From Steinernema hermaphroditum (Eukaryota; Nematoda; Chromadorea; Rhabditida; Steinernematidae), in assembly GCA_030435675.1 (NCBI GenBank), contig CM059621.1, positions 9,176,001 to 9,240,000 of the forward strand: a stretch of 64,000 bases of DNA. Direction: 5' to 3'. The notes under the pieces are model-generated. The model had not been told where the DNA came from. It searched no databases and saw only the letters and a program-made list of their open reading frames with translations. How positions within the stretch are numbered: the stretch's first letter is position 1; each line of letters starts with the position of its first letter. Positions 22,053-34,448 of the stretch are shown here, piece by piece. Position numbers and translations under genes: made by a program.

Positions 22053-24489
22053 TCAGACGTCCCAACTCGTCTGGTGGTGCGCCTTGACGACGGACGCGTG
22101 GTAGCGAGGAGCATCGTCTTCGGCTTCGGACGAAGACTTGGAGTGGATAGAGGAAGTATTCGAAGAGCAGCTGCCGCCCGTCGTCTGCTGCTGCGGCGGG
22201 AACCTGCCCGCGAGGAACGCCGGGTTTCGTTCGGCGACATACTCGGCCGCCGTTCGGATGTCACCAATGGAAACTGAGGAGTGTGGCGACACGACTTCTT
22301 CTTTGACGCCGTCTCCAAGGCGCATACGGTAGACGAAGTCATTTCCGATGTTGTTCACCACAACACCGCCACCGTTTCTCAGAATCGATGGACCTGAGAA
22401 GGCGCGCTGGTGGTCTCCGATGGCGTCGGGGTCGATAGCGAGCGTGCTCACGCCGTTGGAGGAGGTTCTTGCGTGGGTCGCAGCAAGAACTCCGGCTCGA
22501 GGGCGCACCCGCATCCCTGAAGTCCATCCGCGGCGGTCGGCGATCTTCTGGCGAAGCTCTTCCATGCGAACGGAAGCGTCGAAGGAGGAAGTGCTCCGCG
22601 CCAAAGCCGCTTCTTGCTCCATCAGTCGGAGTCGAGCGTCGAGAGCCCTTCGCTGGTCGTTCCTCTCTTCGATGAGTTCGCTAATCATACGCTCCTTCTC
22701 GACCCTTTCCACTTCCAGTTTGTGGACTTTCTCCGTGCTGAAAGGAAGACATACATCGGGGAGATTACGGATAACGCTCACAGTTCGAGAATGCCCGCTT
22801 CATACTCCGACTGGTTATTACGAATTTGCTCACGGAGCTTCTTCTCCAGATCGATTACGGTCCGTTCGAGGTTGGCGATCTTCTCGTCCCTTTGGTGGAT
22901 CGTCTTTTTCAGACGACTGAGCGCCTCTTCTCCACCGCTCTTCTTGAGACCCAGTGCTACGGAATCCTTCACCTTCATCTTCTGTTGGGTGAGTTCCATC
23001 TCGAACTGCGCGCGCTCCCTTTTGAACTCCTCATCGCGCCGCTCCTTCTCTTCCGACAACTCGTCGACAACCTTCTGAAGATGGTTCGCCCGGTCGACAA
23101 CGGCGGCGGCGTCAACCGCTTGCTGCTCTTTTTTCGTAATTCGGTCCTGCGCGTTCCTGACGGCCTTCTCGAGAATGTCGATGTGCGTCCGCTGTTCCTC
23201 AAGGGTGACCCGCTGCGCTTCAATCTCAATCCGCTGCCTATCGTCGCGTTCGCGAAGGTCTTTATCTGAAAAGCACCACTATACCGTAATTCCCCGTAAT
23301 ATGCCTACTTTGCAGCATGAGATCGTTTATGAACATATTCAGCTTCGCCACCTGGTCCACATGCTCGACGTGTGGGTTCGCCGACTGCTGATGGGCGAAA
23401 AAGGCGACACGCTGCCTCAGAACCAGATTCTCGTTGACGGCCCTCGCCAGCTGCTCCTCGAGCTCCACCATTGCTGCAGCTTCCAAGTTCTCCTGCTTCT
23501 GCCGCTGGCCAATAACATCTTCGTATTCCTTTTCGATTCTCTCATACGCGGATTCTAACTAAATGTTCTAGTATTATCCCATTCTAAGCCCAGCTATCCA
23601 CCTGCTGCAACTTCGCCGCCCGCTTCCCCAGCACTTCCACCTGCTGCCGAAGTTTCGAATTCTCCTCGCGCAACGCGTGAATGATCCGCTGGGTGTTCGT
23701 TCCAGTGACTCGACCGGCGCTGGAACTCTCCTCACGGTACTCCGGAGGGGCATCTCCGGAGGACTGCGGCCTGGACACACTATTGGACATCTGCTGATTC
23801 ATCTGCTGGTGCGCGACAACGTGAGTTCCCGCGGTCAAATCGACGATCTTCTGCTGCTCAGGAGTGAAGAGACACGGCTGCGAGTGGCTCATCGGAGGAG
23901 CCGAGTAGGCCGACGGCCGATGGTACCTTCTGCGGCGTTGTAAGTAAGTGATCGGCGCGCGGAAACCCACCGATCGTCACTGCCGGAAGTCGCCATCTGA
24001 CGCAAGTAGTTATCAATCATGCTTTGGACCTTCTCCTCGTTGTTCTCGCCGTCCTCGACGTCGATGTGGTTCGTCGAGGTTGCCTTCGCTTCCTGCAGGA
24101 GGTTCTTCAGGAGGCCTCCGTCCTGGCCGATCTCGCTCATGGCCGGCTCTATGGACCAACTGCGACCGCCCTCGGCAATGCGCGGTGTCGCGCGGGGCTG
24201 AGCAGCGTTATGCTCGTGGGGCTCGGCTTTCTCGCCATCCATCAAAAGGTGACTCAGATGCTCTCACACCAATCTGTAACAGGTTCTCCTGCAAATAGCG
24301 AGAAATTCCAATTACACAGTCCGAACGAAAGAGCGACCGGCGAGCGCGTGTCGGCGCCCCTCCGGCTGTTTGTGCAAGACAGCCATTATCTACAGTACAA
24401 CTAGCCTGTACCCACAGGGAATGACAATTCGGAATTCGATTGAAATACGTGTTGGGCTCCCGCGCCGATGCGTCTTCATTTTTGGCCAT
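22053..24489 (-). CDS. Angiomotin-family coiled-coil protein
   Basis: Probable angiomotin (AMOT) homologue, a junction/cortical scaffold that in animals binds Hippo-pathway YAP and apical polarity proteins. The N-terminal part is disordered and contains PPEY (about 23735), a PPxY WW-domain ligand as in AMOT. Then comes a long coiled coil: LREENSKLRQQVEVLGKRAAKLQ is close to the start of the angiomotin C domain, followed by heptads through 23.5-22.6 kb (EEQLARAVNENLVLRQRV, NLERTVIDLEKKLREQ, EVERVEKERMISELIEER). The C-terminal part is Ser-rich and ends in SWDV, a hydrophobic-x-hydrophobic PDZ ligand comparable in class to the AMOT C-terminus. Several 40-50 bp introns interrupt the gene. Stop at 22053-22055; the ATG at 24487-24489 is the likely start. 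It converges tail to tail with the cadherin gene. Exon borders in the N-terminal third are uncertain. Confidence 0.65.
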
Positions 24490-24701
24490 CTTCTACTGTG
24501 ATTGACCAAACGGGTTCGAAATGGAGATGACTCCAGCGATCAATTCCTCGCGTTCTTTCGGAGCACTCTTCTCGCGATCGCCAACGGTCGGAGCGCAAAC
24601 CTAACTCACAGCCGCTGATCTTCATAGTTGTGCGTTTTTGTCGTTTCGCTGTCTTTGGATATACTCGTCGATATCTCTTTCTTTTCAGGTTTCAACGGGT
24701 G
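24490..24701. promoter_or_regulatory. Divergent promoter between angiomotin-like and SelT genes
   Basis: Only about 210 bp separate the two start codons on opposite strands, so both promoters must lie here or overlap the genes. TTTTCAG at about 24681-24687 is a candidate spliced-leader acceptor for the SelT mRNA. Confidence 0.5.
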
Positions 24702-25483
24702 ATGATGAACAAGTACCAGACTATATTCCTCCTTTTCATGACCTTACTGTCGGTGAAGGACATCCTGACCTACGGGAATCACGCGTCGTCGGACGATGAC
24801 AACGATTTCAAGGAGTTCGGCGACGATCCGGAGGTCGTGGAGCACGATGAAGAGATTGAAGTGAGAGAACAGTCGCATTTCACTCCGCCTCAGAAGTTCA
24901 GCACAAATGCCGATCTCCCTCCTGTAAAATTCTCTTTCTGGTATGTTTAAATCTCTGCTTCCTTCTTCTGAGTACTGTTGTTTTAGCGTATCTTGTGGAT
25001 ATCGCCAAGCCTACGAGGATTTCTCTCGCATCATTCGCGAGAAGTACCCATCGATCCAGATCGAAGGTGGCAACTACCCCCCTACTCAGATGCGAGCTTT
25101 TGTTGCTCAGGTCGGTGAACCAACGCGCACCCATTTTCAACAAAGTCCAGTTTCAGTTCGTTGGAATCAGCAAAATACTCATCATCGTCATGATTATTTC
25201 CGGCCGCAATCCCTTCCCCGGCTTCGGAATGGAAACTCCTGCAATAGTGAACTGGATGTTTTCCAACAAGTTTTCCGCCTGTTTGATGATCTTCATGTTG
25301 TCGAACACCGTGGAAAGCAGCATGATGTCGACCGGAGCCTTTGAAATCTACGTTGGAGAAGCCCAGATCTGGTCGAAGATGGAAAGCGGCCGAGTACCTT
25401 CCCCTCCTGAACTCCTGCAAGCCATCGAATCTCAGCTGGAAATCCAGGGAGCCAAGATGAGCGACGCCTTCTCTTTTGAGTGA
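24702..25483 (+). CDS. selt-1: Selenoprotein T homologue, cysteine form
   Basis: ER-membrane thioredoxin-like oxidoreductase of the SelT/SelW/SelH family. Exons 24702-24940, 24987-25110, 25151-25483 encode 231 residues. A signal peptide (FLLFMTLLSV) is followed by an acidic spacer, then FSFCVSCGYRQAYEDF. Here vertebrate SelT has CxxU; the second position is encoded by TGT, so it is CxxC. The rest matches the family: YPSIQIEGGNYPP, a hydrophobic membrane segment (ILIIVMIISGRNPF), PAIVNWMFSNKFSACLMIFMLSN, STGAFEIYVGEAQIWSKMESGRVPS. No in-frame TGA occurs, and no SECIS element is needed. The start ATG-ATG lies 14 bases after TTTTCAG. Confidence 0.93.
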
Positions 25484-27041
25484 GTCCAGAGAGTATTTCC
25501 CACCCTCGTCTTTCGATGTTTTTGTGATATATTTCCCTCTATATGCACAATTTTCCCAATTCCTCACTCTCATAACCGCCTTAGGGTTCATCAAAGGTGC
25601 GACTTTTTGCCCGTTTGTGCGCCTACATAATTTAAGTGTTGTGTTAATATCATAGTACTTACTGCTCCTTGTTGTTTACAGTATCTAATTCTGAGCTATG
25701 TGTACGAAACAAGATGTTTACGTGTAAATGAAGTGCTACTAGGCTTTGTACGCTGGCAACTTTTGACACTCTGGACTCGTTTCAAGTGGTATCAAGCGTA
25801 CTTTACCGGATCAGGGTGCGGGAGTCGTCAAAATTCTGATAGCGTCGACTTAATCAGTTTGCTGGAGGCCGAGGGAGAAATCACGTTAGAGTACGTTCAA
25901 AAGGACACTTTTGTTTTTTCCGCTAGCAACTCATTCGATTTGCGAGTCGTTCGAGAGGCTCTTCATCTTCTTGTTAAAGACTTTGACGGCGGCGCCGCTT
26001 AAGGCAAGAAGGTCTCGTCTAGATGCGATTCCAGCCCGGGAAGTCATCTCAACAGATGTCCCGAGTGTTATGGAGACAGCACGATTGGGGAATCTTCGCC
26101 GCCATTGCTAGGCAGAGGACGCCTCTTCCGGATCGGCCAGTTTGCTGGAGGACCCTCGGCCTCCAGCAAACTGATAAAGTCGACCTTGAGCAGGCGACAA
26201 ACTTTAAACGTCGCCCTTTACGTGTCTCTGCGTCTGGGGACTACGGTATGCCCGAGAACTCCATCTGTTCTCTCCGGAGTCCATCCGTTCGAACTTCGAA
26301 GAGAATTTGAAACCGCGCGATGCCATTCGAGGAGAAGAGCTCTAAACTCGTAATTTGGCCGTTAAAAGCACCAAAACAAAGGACAAACGTGGCGCTGGAG
26401 GGTCGGCCGGGTCAATTACTGGTGTCCGGAAGCGGCACACCCTCCAAAACATGGCGATTTAGGTGACAACGTCGCTAATTGACTCCTCGGCGCCTCACCG
26501 ACCGTAGTTCGGCCGAATTTCCGGCCGGAGACTCTTCAAATCTCATTTGGCCTCGATCAAGTATTGTCTTAATCCTGCGCGAAAGTGTCGCCGGGGGGCT
26601 GCCCTCCTCGCCATGTGGCGATCTCATTTTCCAGAGTGGCACCGAGAATAAAGGTGCCGAGGCGAACTCCTTTGACCTTCTTGCCCAGGAAATGCCCGGA
26701 ATACGGAATGAAACCTATTGTCCTCTCGATCTGTCCTAATTGAAGCGTGCCACCCGGAAGGAACGCACCTGCAAGGCTGATCCCTCCCCGGGGCAGAGGC
26801 TCCACCTTCTGGAACAAAGAGTCGCGGCGCGCCTCCCCCGAAGAGGCATCAATCAGGCGGACGCCCTCTTGTCCTCGGGCCCTTTTCGCCTTTTGGCGTC
26901 TGTTCCAATTTACGCTACATTCAATCAATTGGTTGGTTCTCGCCTCAATCGAGCGACTCCTTCTGAGGAGGATCCGCCTCCGACCCTCGAACTCCGAGTA
27001 ATCCATCACTCGCGCGTATCCTGTCCTCTGCAGCCTTGCAG
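25484..27041. other. Spacer with a small inverted repeat
   Basis: No gene recognised. CAGTTTGCTGGAGG (26138-26151) and its exact reverse complement (26160-26173) form a hairpin. The same word with flanking GTCGACTT also occurs at about 25846-25876. The rest appears to be regulatory or neutral DNA. Confidence 0.45.
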
Positions 27042-29464
27042 ATGGCCACCCAGGACGTTCCGGAGGCCGAGGTGGACGAGTGGTGGCTGGAGCACTGCTC
27101 CATCATCCCCCCGGAGCAGCTCCGGCTCCTACTCGTCGCCGTGCTCGGCTCCGCGCTCTCGGTCGTCTCTGTCGCCTTCAACCTCTTCCTCTTCGTCATC
27201 CTCGTCAAGAACCCCCACCATCGTGCCTCGCACCTTGTCTACCTCACTTTCCTCGCCTTCATCGACGTCTTCCTCTCCGGTAGGTCTAATTAACTCGGTT
27301 GGACGCGTGCAGAAACCCGATCCGGCCCGATTTGTATAGTCGCACTTCGGCTAATGAAACACTCGCCCGGGCCTCGGGGGAGCGCTCGTGAACTAATTAA
27401 AGCGAGAAAAGATCGCTCAATCGCCTTTTTTCGGGCTGCGCACGGCCACAACTTAGGGGATTCCACAGGCTACGGTAGGGAGCCCTCCCGTCCAGGAGAG
27501 CGCTGCGTGCACCCATGATATCATGTCCGTTGCTGTTTGCGCAAGAGTTTTTGCTCGTGAATAGATGTCACTTCGAATTACGGGGCAGCTGAAAGCGACG
27601 TGCTCCTCGAGAGGACTCGACGCTCCCCTAAATTGGTCCATTGGAAACGGTTGCAACTTGTGGCCAGAACTCCTGACGAAGCTCCAGGTCATCGCTCCAT
27701 GATAAATTCGCTGCGAATACGTTTTCTTTAGATCGTTAGCGAAAACAACTCATAAATCATTCCTCCGCTCGGCGAAGCAAACCTAAGACCTCCTAGTTCG
27801 GAATCCGCGAAAACACACGCCGCGATAAGTTTCTGTTTGTTTTTCTTGTCCAGAGCGCCATTTAGGTACTCCTTCGGAGGGTGCCGGGGTCAGAGAGGCC
27901 ACCGAGTGCACGTTTGGCCCCAGGTGATGGAGGGGTGAGTAATCAAACCCTGCTTGGGCATTCACAAGAGGAGTACCTTTGGTCTCCAGGGACATCTAAA
28001 TGTGGCGCTCCCATCTGCAATTCAAATTTGAGGTCCTTCACCAGAGGGATTTGCCTGGAAACGCGGACTATCTATGTCCCTTTTGTTGTGACGTAGGGCT
28101 GCGCAAGACGGTCAACAACGCCTAAATTTCATCTTAAGTTACGCTAATCGAATTGGGCCCATCGGCGGACAGACTTCCGCCTCCGCCAAATGAGTGTTTC
28201 CTCGATCGTCGGAAAATACAAACAACGGCGCCACTTTCAGCGTCATACATCCTGATGTTCCCGGTGAATCTGTTCATGGACTACTTCGAGAGCACGCTGC
28301 TGGCGGCCGCCTGGTGGGCCTACATGCGGCCGGTGCTCACTGTCTGCCACATCGCCATCAGCGCGTCGGCACTCCTCATCACCGCCGCCACCATGGAGCG
28401 CTACTTGACCATCTCGCGGATCCGCTCACAGCTCCAGAAGGCACACCGCATCGCCATCTCGCTTATGGCCGTCGGCTTCGCCCTCGTCTCCAAGGCGCCC
28501 ATGTACTTCGAGTTGGAGGTAGGGTCCCTCCTCTGGAGACCTTCCATCCCTTGCTGCAGATTCTCGAGAACGGCAACTGCACCGGCGTGACGGGCTTCAG
28601 CGCGGGGATCTCGGAGTGGAGCAACGAGGAGCCCTACAAGACGGTCTACCGCTTCTACTTCAGGAACATCATCACCGTCTTCCTCCCCTTCTTCCTGTGC
28701 CTCTACTTCAACGCCGCCATCGTCTTCCGACTCCGCCAGCAGCACATCGGCGCGCGCCTCTTCCGCTTCGCCACCTCCGAGCACCGCGTAGGTCCTCCAC
28801 CCCCGCCGCCGCCTCTAGGTCCTTCAAGAAGAACATCCGCTCCGCCACCCGCATGCTCGTCCTCGTCACGTGCACCTACATCGCCTCCAACGTCCTCAAC
28901 ATCGTCGTCTCCGTATGGGAGTTCGTCGACATGCCCTCTCTCTTCACACCCGAGCTGCGGCCCTTCTACACCTACAGCAGCGACCTCGTCTCCGTGCTTA
29001 CCGTACTCTCCAGTGCCTGTCGGCTCCCCATCTACTGCTCCTGCAACGCCCGCATCCGGCGTGAAGTCATCGCCCACCTCAACTGTCTCTCGAACTTCGG
29101 CCGCAAGTGGAAGAAGAAGAACGAGTCACTCCCTAAAATCACGCGAGACAACATCCAGACACTACGGTAGGATGGACGCGTCAACCAGATGTGACAGAGG
29201 TATCGTAACTTTAGGTACTGTAACACCGGGAACGGCCTAATGATCTTCCACCAGAGCAACCATGGGTCGCCGGTCGGCCCGAAACAGTCGACTACCGTAG
29301 GCACCGGGATCGACAAGGTCGTCCTCTCGGTGGCGCTCGCCAGGGAACTCCAACGGCCCGCGAGGGGCGAGTCGGTTCGTAGGATAATCTCCGACGACAC
29401 GTGCGGCATCCCAAGAAGCCCCCTGCTCCAACTCTACAGACCTCCAAACTCGCACACATTTTAG
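27042..29464 (+). CDS. Neuropeptide-type G-protein-coupled receptor (FMRFamide-receptor-like)
   Basis: Seven-TM receptor of 443 residues. Exons: 27042-27279, 28241-28518, 28560-28787, 28829-29166, 29215-29464. The first intron is 961 bp, long for this locus, and the others are 41-48 bp. TM1 (LLVAVLGSALSVVSVAFNLFLFVILV) and TM2 are typical. TM3 ends in ATMERYLTIS (an ERY version of DRY). TM5 is YRFYFRNIITVFLPFFLCLYFN. TM6 follows KNIRSATRMLVLVTCTYIASN, and TM7 is VLTVLSSACRLPIYCSCNARIRRE. The CRLPIY end of TM7 in place of NPxxY, together with the ITVFLPF TM5, is what I associate with invertebrate FMRFamide/peptide receptors; no amine-binding TM3 Asp motif is seen. The ligand is unknown. The ATG immediately follows a CAG acceptor. 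Confidence 0.75.
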
Positions 29465-29886
29465 AACACAAGCGCTCCCAACTGTACATACTCCAGATAC
29501 CGTATCAAGATTCTACCGACAAGTTTGCCTTACGCTACGAGTCGTCGTCACACGTTGATCAAGAAACTGTCATGTTTCTTTTTTATTACTAATTAATTAT
29601 AATATACACATCTTTAAATAAATAACCAGTCGATACAGCGTAATCCAAGTATAAACAACGCATACTCGTCCAAGAGTACAAAAACTCGAAATTTACCCTA
29701 ACAAAGCAGACATTCGGAAATTAAAACGAATAAGCAGCCACAAATGTATGATGTTATCACAGCTTTCTTCGCGCAGATTATATACGGTGATTGGCACCAA
29801 CATACTCGTGTTTTGAAAAAGAAAAACACAAGAAGGCATCGTCGAACATGATAACAGCACCATCACCACGGCTGCATACGGAGTCG

Positions 29887-31029
29887 TTAAGCCTTCATCT
29901 CTTGGATCTGCTTGATCAGATATGCCTTTTCATCATTAAACTGTTCGTCCTCTGTCCTCTCTGTGTGGAAATTTCCCAGGAATTCCACCAGTTTCTCTCG
30001 GTTTCTCAGGAGAATTTCAGCAATTGGCTTCGGCTTGTTGGGGTTCGCCACGAACACCTAAGTGACCTGTTGAAAACAGCTCGAAGAAAAGGAGACCTAC
30101 CTTGAACACGTGGAAAGCTTCGAACTGGATGCTGCGACTTTTCTCGCGTAGCATGTTCATCATCAATTTTAAGTTCTCTGGATTGCCGATGTATCTCTGC
30201 ATAACGTTGAAATTATGTCGATCGAGAAGTAATTCTCCGAGAAGTTTCAACGACTGGCGGCGAGTAACATAGTTCTCGGAGTTGAGCAGCTTCTGGTATT
30301 CCGTGAAGAACCTGTCGTAGTTCTTATCAAGGAAATCTGAACACACGGTTTTGTGTTTTGTCACGCAATCCTAGGCAGGGATGAGAGCCGTTAGACGAAA
30401 ACCGAATGCTTTTCTTACCTTAAACGTTGAGAAAGCGTCCGATGCGATATCGAAGGTTGACAACTCAACGTACTCGAAAAACTTGTAGAACTGCTCGTAG
30501 TTTATGATCGATTTGGCCAGATGCTCATGCCGGATACACTCACGTAACATCTGACCACAGGTTATAGCAATGTCGGGATGTTCATATCTAAAAAGTGGCT
30601 GGGTCACAGATTGATAGGTCACGTAACAAACCCTTGTAGAAGATGCTTCAACATTTCTGCCCTGCCGCACAAGTACTCTACAGTCGGAGAACGAGTTCCA
30701 ATTTGACGGCGGAGGAGGTTGTTGAAGATAAGAGCGACATCCTTTTTTGACTCGAAGTCCAGCTTTGCCAAACTACATATAAGCATTTGCAGAACATTGC
30801 TGTTGTATATTTCTTGTGCGAGCTGTGCAACTTGCTCGGTGTTGGGATCTTGTCCCTCTTGCCCGTAGATGATGACTTTCACGGCCTGGAGCCACCGGTT
30901 TATATCGTCTGCCGCTTTCTTTTCACTTTTCTTTTCATTCTTCTCTAATACCAGGAGCGCGTCTCGGAGGTTCTTCACCACTTCGGCCGGACTTCGATGA
31001 GACTTGCCAAACAGACCAGGAAGGGGCAT
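29887..31029 (-). CDS. mop-25: MO25/CAB39 scaffold protein
   Basis: Armadillo-like helical scaffold that activates STK11/LKB1 with STRAD and also germinal-centre-type kinases. The protein starts [25 protein letters not shown] and ends in the conserved acidic/Lys tail [22 protein letters not shown], so it is full length (about 340 residues). Intermediate blocks ([74 protein letters not shown]) match the family almost residue for residue. Four exons are separated by short introns. TTTCAG directly abuts the start ATG, so a spliced leader would leave almost no leader sequence. Nematodes often have several mop-25 paralogues; which one this is cannot be told here. Confidence 0.95.
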
Positions 31030-32282
31030 CTGAAATGGAAGAGATAATATCGCCAAGCACGCACAGCCTCGATAGTAACCTGAATAGCCTGTAGGCACAA
31101 GAAACGGTACATTTTCATCACGGTCAGCACGAACTCTTCTCAAAACATAGGAATAAAAATACGCAAATTGACAAATGAATCACATAAGACACAGCACCAT
31201 GAAAATGAATATGATGTTCTCTAGAAAAAAGCATTAAATGAAAACAAATTGAAATTAACGATCGATAAAGGACGATCACCGGCCACAGCCATGACACTTG
31301 TCTTCGCTCTGCCTCTCACACCAGCGCCGCACACAACAACGAACAGCACAATATACAGTCGCCGCGACCTACGGATGGACGCACAGTAACGTGTATAAGC
31401 CGAAAATCTGTCGGAGCAACTGATAAACCAGCAGAACCAATTCAGAAAGGCAGCGTTGGAACACGACACTGAGAAAATCGGAGCAAGGCGCAGTTCTAAT
31501 GTAATGAATGGTGAAAACGGACACCTGCCGCTCGGCGAGGCAAAAGAAGACCCCAGAATGGTCTTTAAATACGGAAGGCGATGGTCGGGCACTAAGGGCA
31601 GACCGAACAAGGGAGGGAAAAAGAAAAAGGAAAGGAGACAGGCGACGACGAATTCAGAGAGTGGCGCGGAGCAAACTATAAACCAAATGCAAAACGCTGA
31701 TGGACACAATCGATACACACAAGAAATCACCGAGAAGTCGAAGTACCCACTGCCAATGCCTCGCGGAAAGCAGATGCCGTGGAATCCGAAGCTGGGAAAG
31801 GGGCGGAAGAAGGAAACGTCGGAGACGGACGCGGTGAGCGGAACGCCGCGCGGCGTTGTATCACAACGTCTCTTCGACGAAAGTTCGTAAAAGTCGCACT
31901 GTCTGCGTAGTCGAATTCCCGCCAATTCGGTCGTTTCCCGAAGTGCAGACTAAACGGTAGACGTGCAGTCCACTCATTGCAGACCTTCAGTCTTTGCAGC
32001 GCGGTTGTATATTGAAGGCCGAAAGTCGGTCGCGAGTGGCGGTATCTTCCCTTTCGATGCGGCCCGTTTGGTCAGCAGAGAATCGACGGTGATTCAGCCT
32101 CCATACACCTACACAGTGATCGATTAAGAAAGCACCGTTACGAGCCCTCCGTAAGGCCGTTTATGAAGGTCTTCCGCACTTTTTGTCCTTTCGAAGTGCG
32201 AATTTTCTCGGTTATAGCACTTTATTAACATGGTTATGATAGGTCCAATACATACAATATGAGTAATCTACCGTAATCTCCC
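31030..32282. other. Spacer between mop-25 and an orphan membrane gene
   Basis: Overlapping long ORFs on opposite strands (31221-31925 minus, 31456-31890 plus) cannot both be real, and neither shows a domain. I read this as mop-25 promoter DNA with Arg/Lys- and Phe/Ser-type composition bias. Confidence 0.4.
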
Positions 32283-32820
32283 TCACACCGTCGACTTTGC
32301 GGAGTCTCCGATATCCTTGGGGAGCGGAGGTGGCGGTTTCTGCTCCCTCCCACCGAACAAGGAGAGCGTGCGGTCGAGGAGATGCTGAGAAGCGTCGACT
32401 CTGACCCTGTTCCGGAGCAGGTGGAAGACGAGTACGGTGGTCAGCACCAGCATGCAGCATACGGTAATGACGGTGAGGACAAGGGCGCAGAATCGAAGGC
32501 TGATGAAGAGTTCGCCGGCCTTCTAAAAGCGATGACTCGAGGAGTCCTCTGGAAGGGACACCTACCACAGCGGCGAACTGGATGTCCTCCATGCCGCAAG
32601 TCTTGAAGCACATGCCGCCCTCGCCTCCCCCAGTGAGCATCGAGGCGATCGAGGCTAGGGGAGAGGCGCGGGGCTCACCCCCCGAGGCGTCGTGGGTCGG
32701 GGCGGCCATGTTGGAGACGAGGCCGTTGAGCGCCTTGGAGCCGAAGTCGAAGAACGCGTCAAGTTGCTGCGCAGAGCCGTACTCGGGCGCACTCGACTCC
32801 GCCGACGACGCTGAGGGCAT
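32283..32820 (-). CDS. Orphan single-pass membrane protein
   Basis: Two exons (32566-32820 and 32283-32522, a 43-bp intron in phase 0) give 164 residues. The N-terminal about 85 residues are Ala/Ser/Gly-rich with a Gly-rich patch and one CFKTC pair. Then follows LRFCALVLTVITVCCMLVLTTVLVFHLLRN, a clear TM helix with Cys, and a short tail rich in Arg and Pro (PPPPLPKD). There is no signal peptide, so the topology could be either way. I recognise no family. The conserved intron phase, clean splice sites and TM segment argue for a real gene. An upstream coding exon cannot be excluded. Confidence 0.55.
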
Positions 32821-34448
32821 TCCAAGGGGCGTGGGTCAAAGGGAATCGTGCGCTCTCTGAAGTCGGTCCACAATGGGTGCGTTTTAGAATCGCGACGGCG
32901 CGGAGAATCGGTCAAGAAGGAAGGAATTTTCGAAGGCCACTCGAAGGCCCAGGAGAATATTAATTGGCCGCGGAGGAGAGAGTGGACAAACAGTGGACTC
33001 CTCGAGGCAAGCAAAGCCACTTTGACGTCGGAGCCGGCTTTTTGTCAGTTTCGATGACATTTCGGTGATTTCGCGCAGGGGTACGGTAGTCGAGGGTCGT
33101 TGCTTTGAGGCAAACCGAGGCGGTGCGGTCAGAGGTCACCGTCTAACCACGTAGCCCAGGGGGATGTGGATTCGACGATAGGGACCTTAGGGGGGGGGGG
33201 GCGAATGGAGGACGCAGAAGAAGAGGTAGACGTCGAGTGGCCGAACGGGCACTCGTACGGGTTCTGCGCACGGGTAAACAGTGGACCTCTCGAGAGGCGC
33301 TTTCCGAAATTCGCCTCACTGTACACGGTGTTCGAGTCGAGCCGAGTGGCGCTGTAACCTAAACCTCTAGAAGACAGGCCACAGAAACCAGAGAATATCC
33401 TCCAGGGGAACAAAGGGTCCGAGCGGTCCTGAGTCCCTTAAGAGCCTCAGTTGCAAATAGCGCCGAAAAACGGACAAAATCGCCCCGAACCCGAGCTCTG
33501 GCCACAAAAATCAAATCCGTTCGTCCAACAAAAGACGGTCGACCGCACCAAATCGTGTCGGCAAACACCGTTTCTCGGCGACGCATGGAGGGCGCATCGA
33601 TCGGAAAGTGACCACCTGGGCGGAACCCGTGGGGCCTAATGGCCCCCGGTGGCGTCGACGTTGTCCGGCAACCACTTCCGAGCGATTAGGCCACAAGTCC
33701 TTTGATAGGGGCAAAATGAATTGCGGGTTTTATGTATAAAAAAAGGGAAAGGTGCAATTCTGAACGTTTTGGACGACAATTCGCTGGGACTACTGTAGTC
33801 ACGCCGTGCTGAGGGTGCTTAGCCAGCAATTCCTCGAGAATTACATCCAAAACAAGTGGAATCTGCGCCTACAGCCCCATGGAGATAAGCGCCTTTGGAA
33901 ATCAAAGAGAAAACCGGGCGACGGCCCATCGGCCGAGGTCACCGCGAGTTTTCGTGTACACAGAGCTGTCGCTCGGCGAGTTACAGTACTTCGCCCTTCA
34001 CCTCCATCGCAGTCATCGACATAATTCTTTCCACTTGATATGCAAAAAGAGGTCTCTAGGGTCCCTTTCGACAGTAAACGCCAGTTAGCAGTCCGGCTGC
34101 CGGCATCGATCCTCGGCGGTCACCTCCGAGGTCATGAATATTTCAAATCGCATTTGTCACTCCCGAGCGCACAACTTCTTTATTGCATTCCGCGCGCTGC
34201 CGCCGTGTGTGGCGGTGATGCCGCGCCTCAGAAGAGCGTATTTACATCGGAACTAGACGGAACACTAGGGAACGAGACGACTCCCAATGGGCACACGAGG
34301 GTACGGTATCTACCGTTTCAGGATGCGAAGCTTCGTCGCGGGTGCGGAGGGCGGATTCGCCTCGGCGACGAGGAAGGAGGGCAGATTGAGGGCGTCCAGG
34401 CTGTTGCTGTGCCTAAAGACGGGCTTAGTGGGCCCTTCGTGGCGGGAC
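32821..34448. other. Spacer, no gene seen
   Basis: Several short plus-strand ORFs (for example 33166-33357) without domains. A G-run lies at about 33190. TACGGTAG occurs at about 33082 and again near 34312, with TACCG following. Confidence 0.4.

Noticed and set aside
24987..25000. Selenocysteine codon in SelT
   Set aside because: The codon is TGT (Cys), not TGA.
28788..28818. 31-bp intron in the peptide GPCR
   Set aside because: Using the earlier CTCTAG acceptor breaks the frame; the next AAG gives a 41-bp intron in phase.
31221..31925. 234-codon minus-strand ORF and overlapping 144-codon plus-strand ORF
   Set aside because: Mutually antisense with biased composition (Phe/Cys/Ser versus Lys/Arg/Gly); no motif or splice support for either.
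33166..33357. 63-codon plus-strand ORF
   Set aside because: Short, isolated and begins next to a G-homopolymer; no domain.
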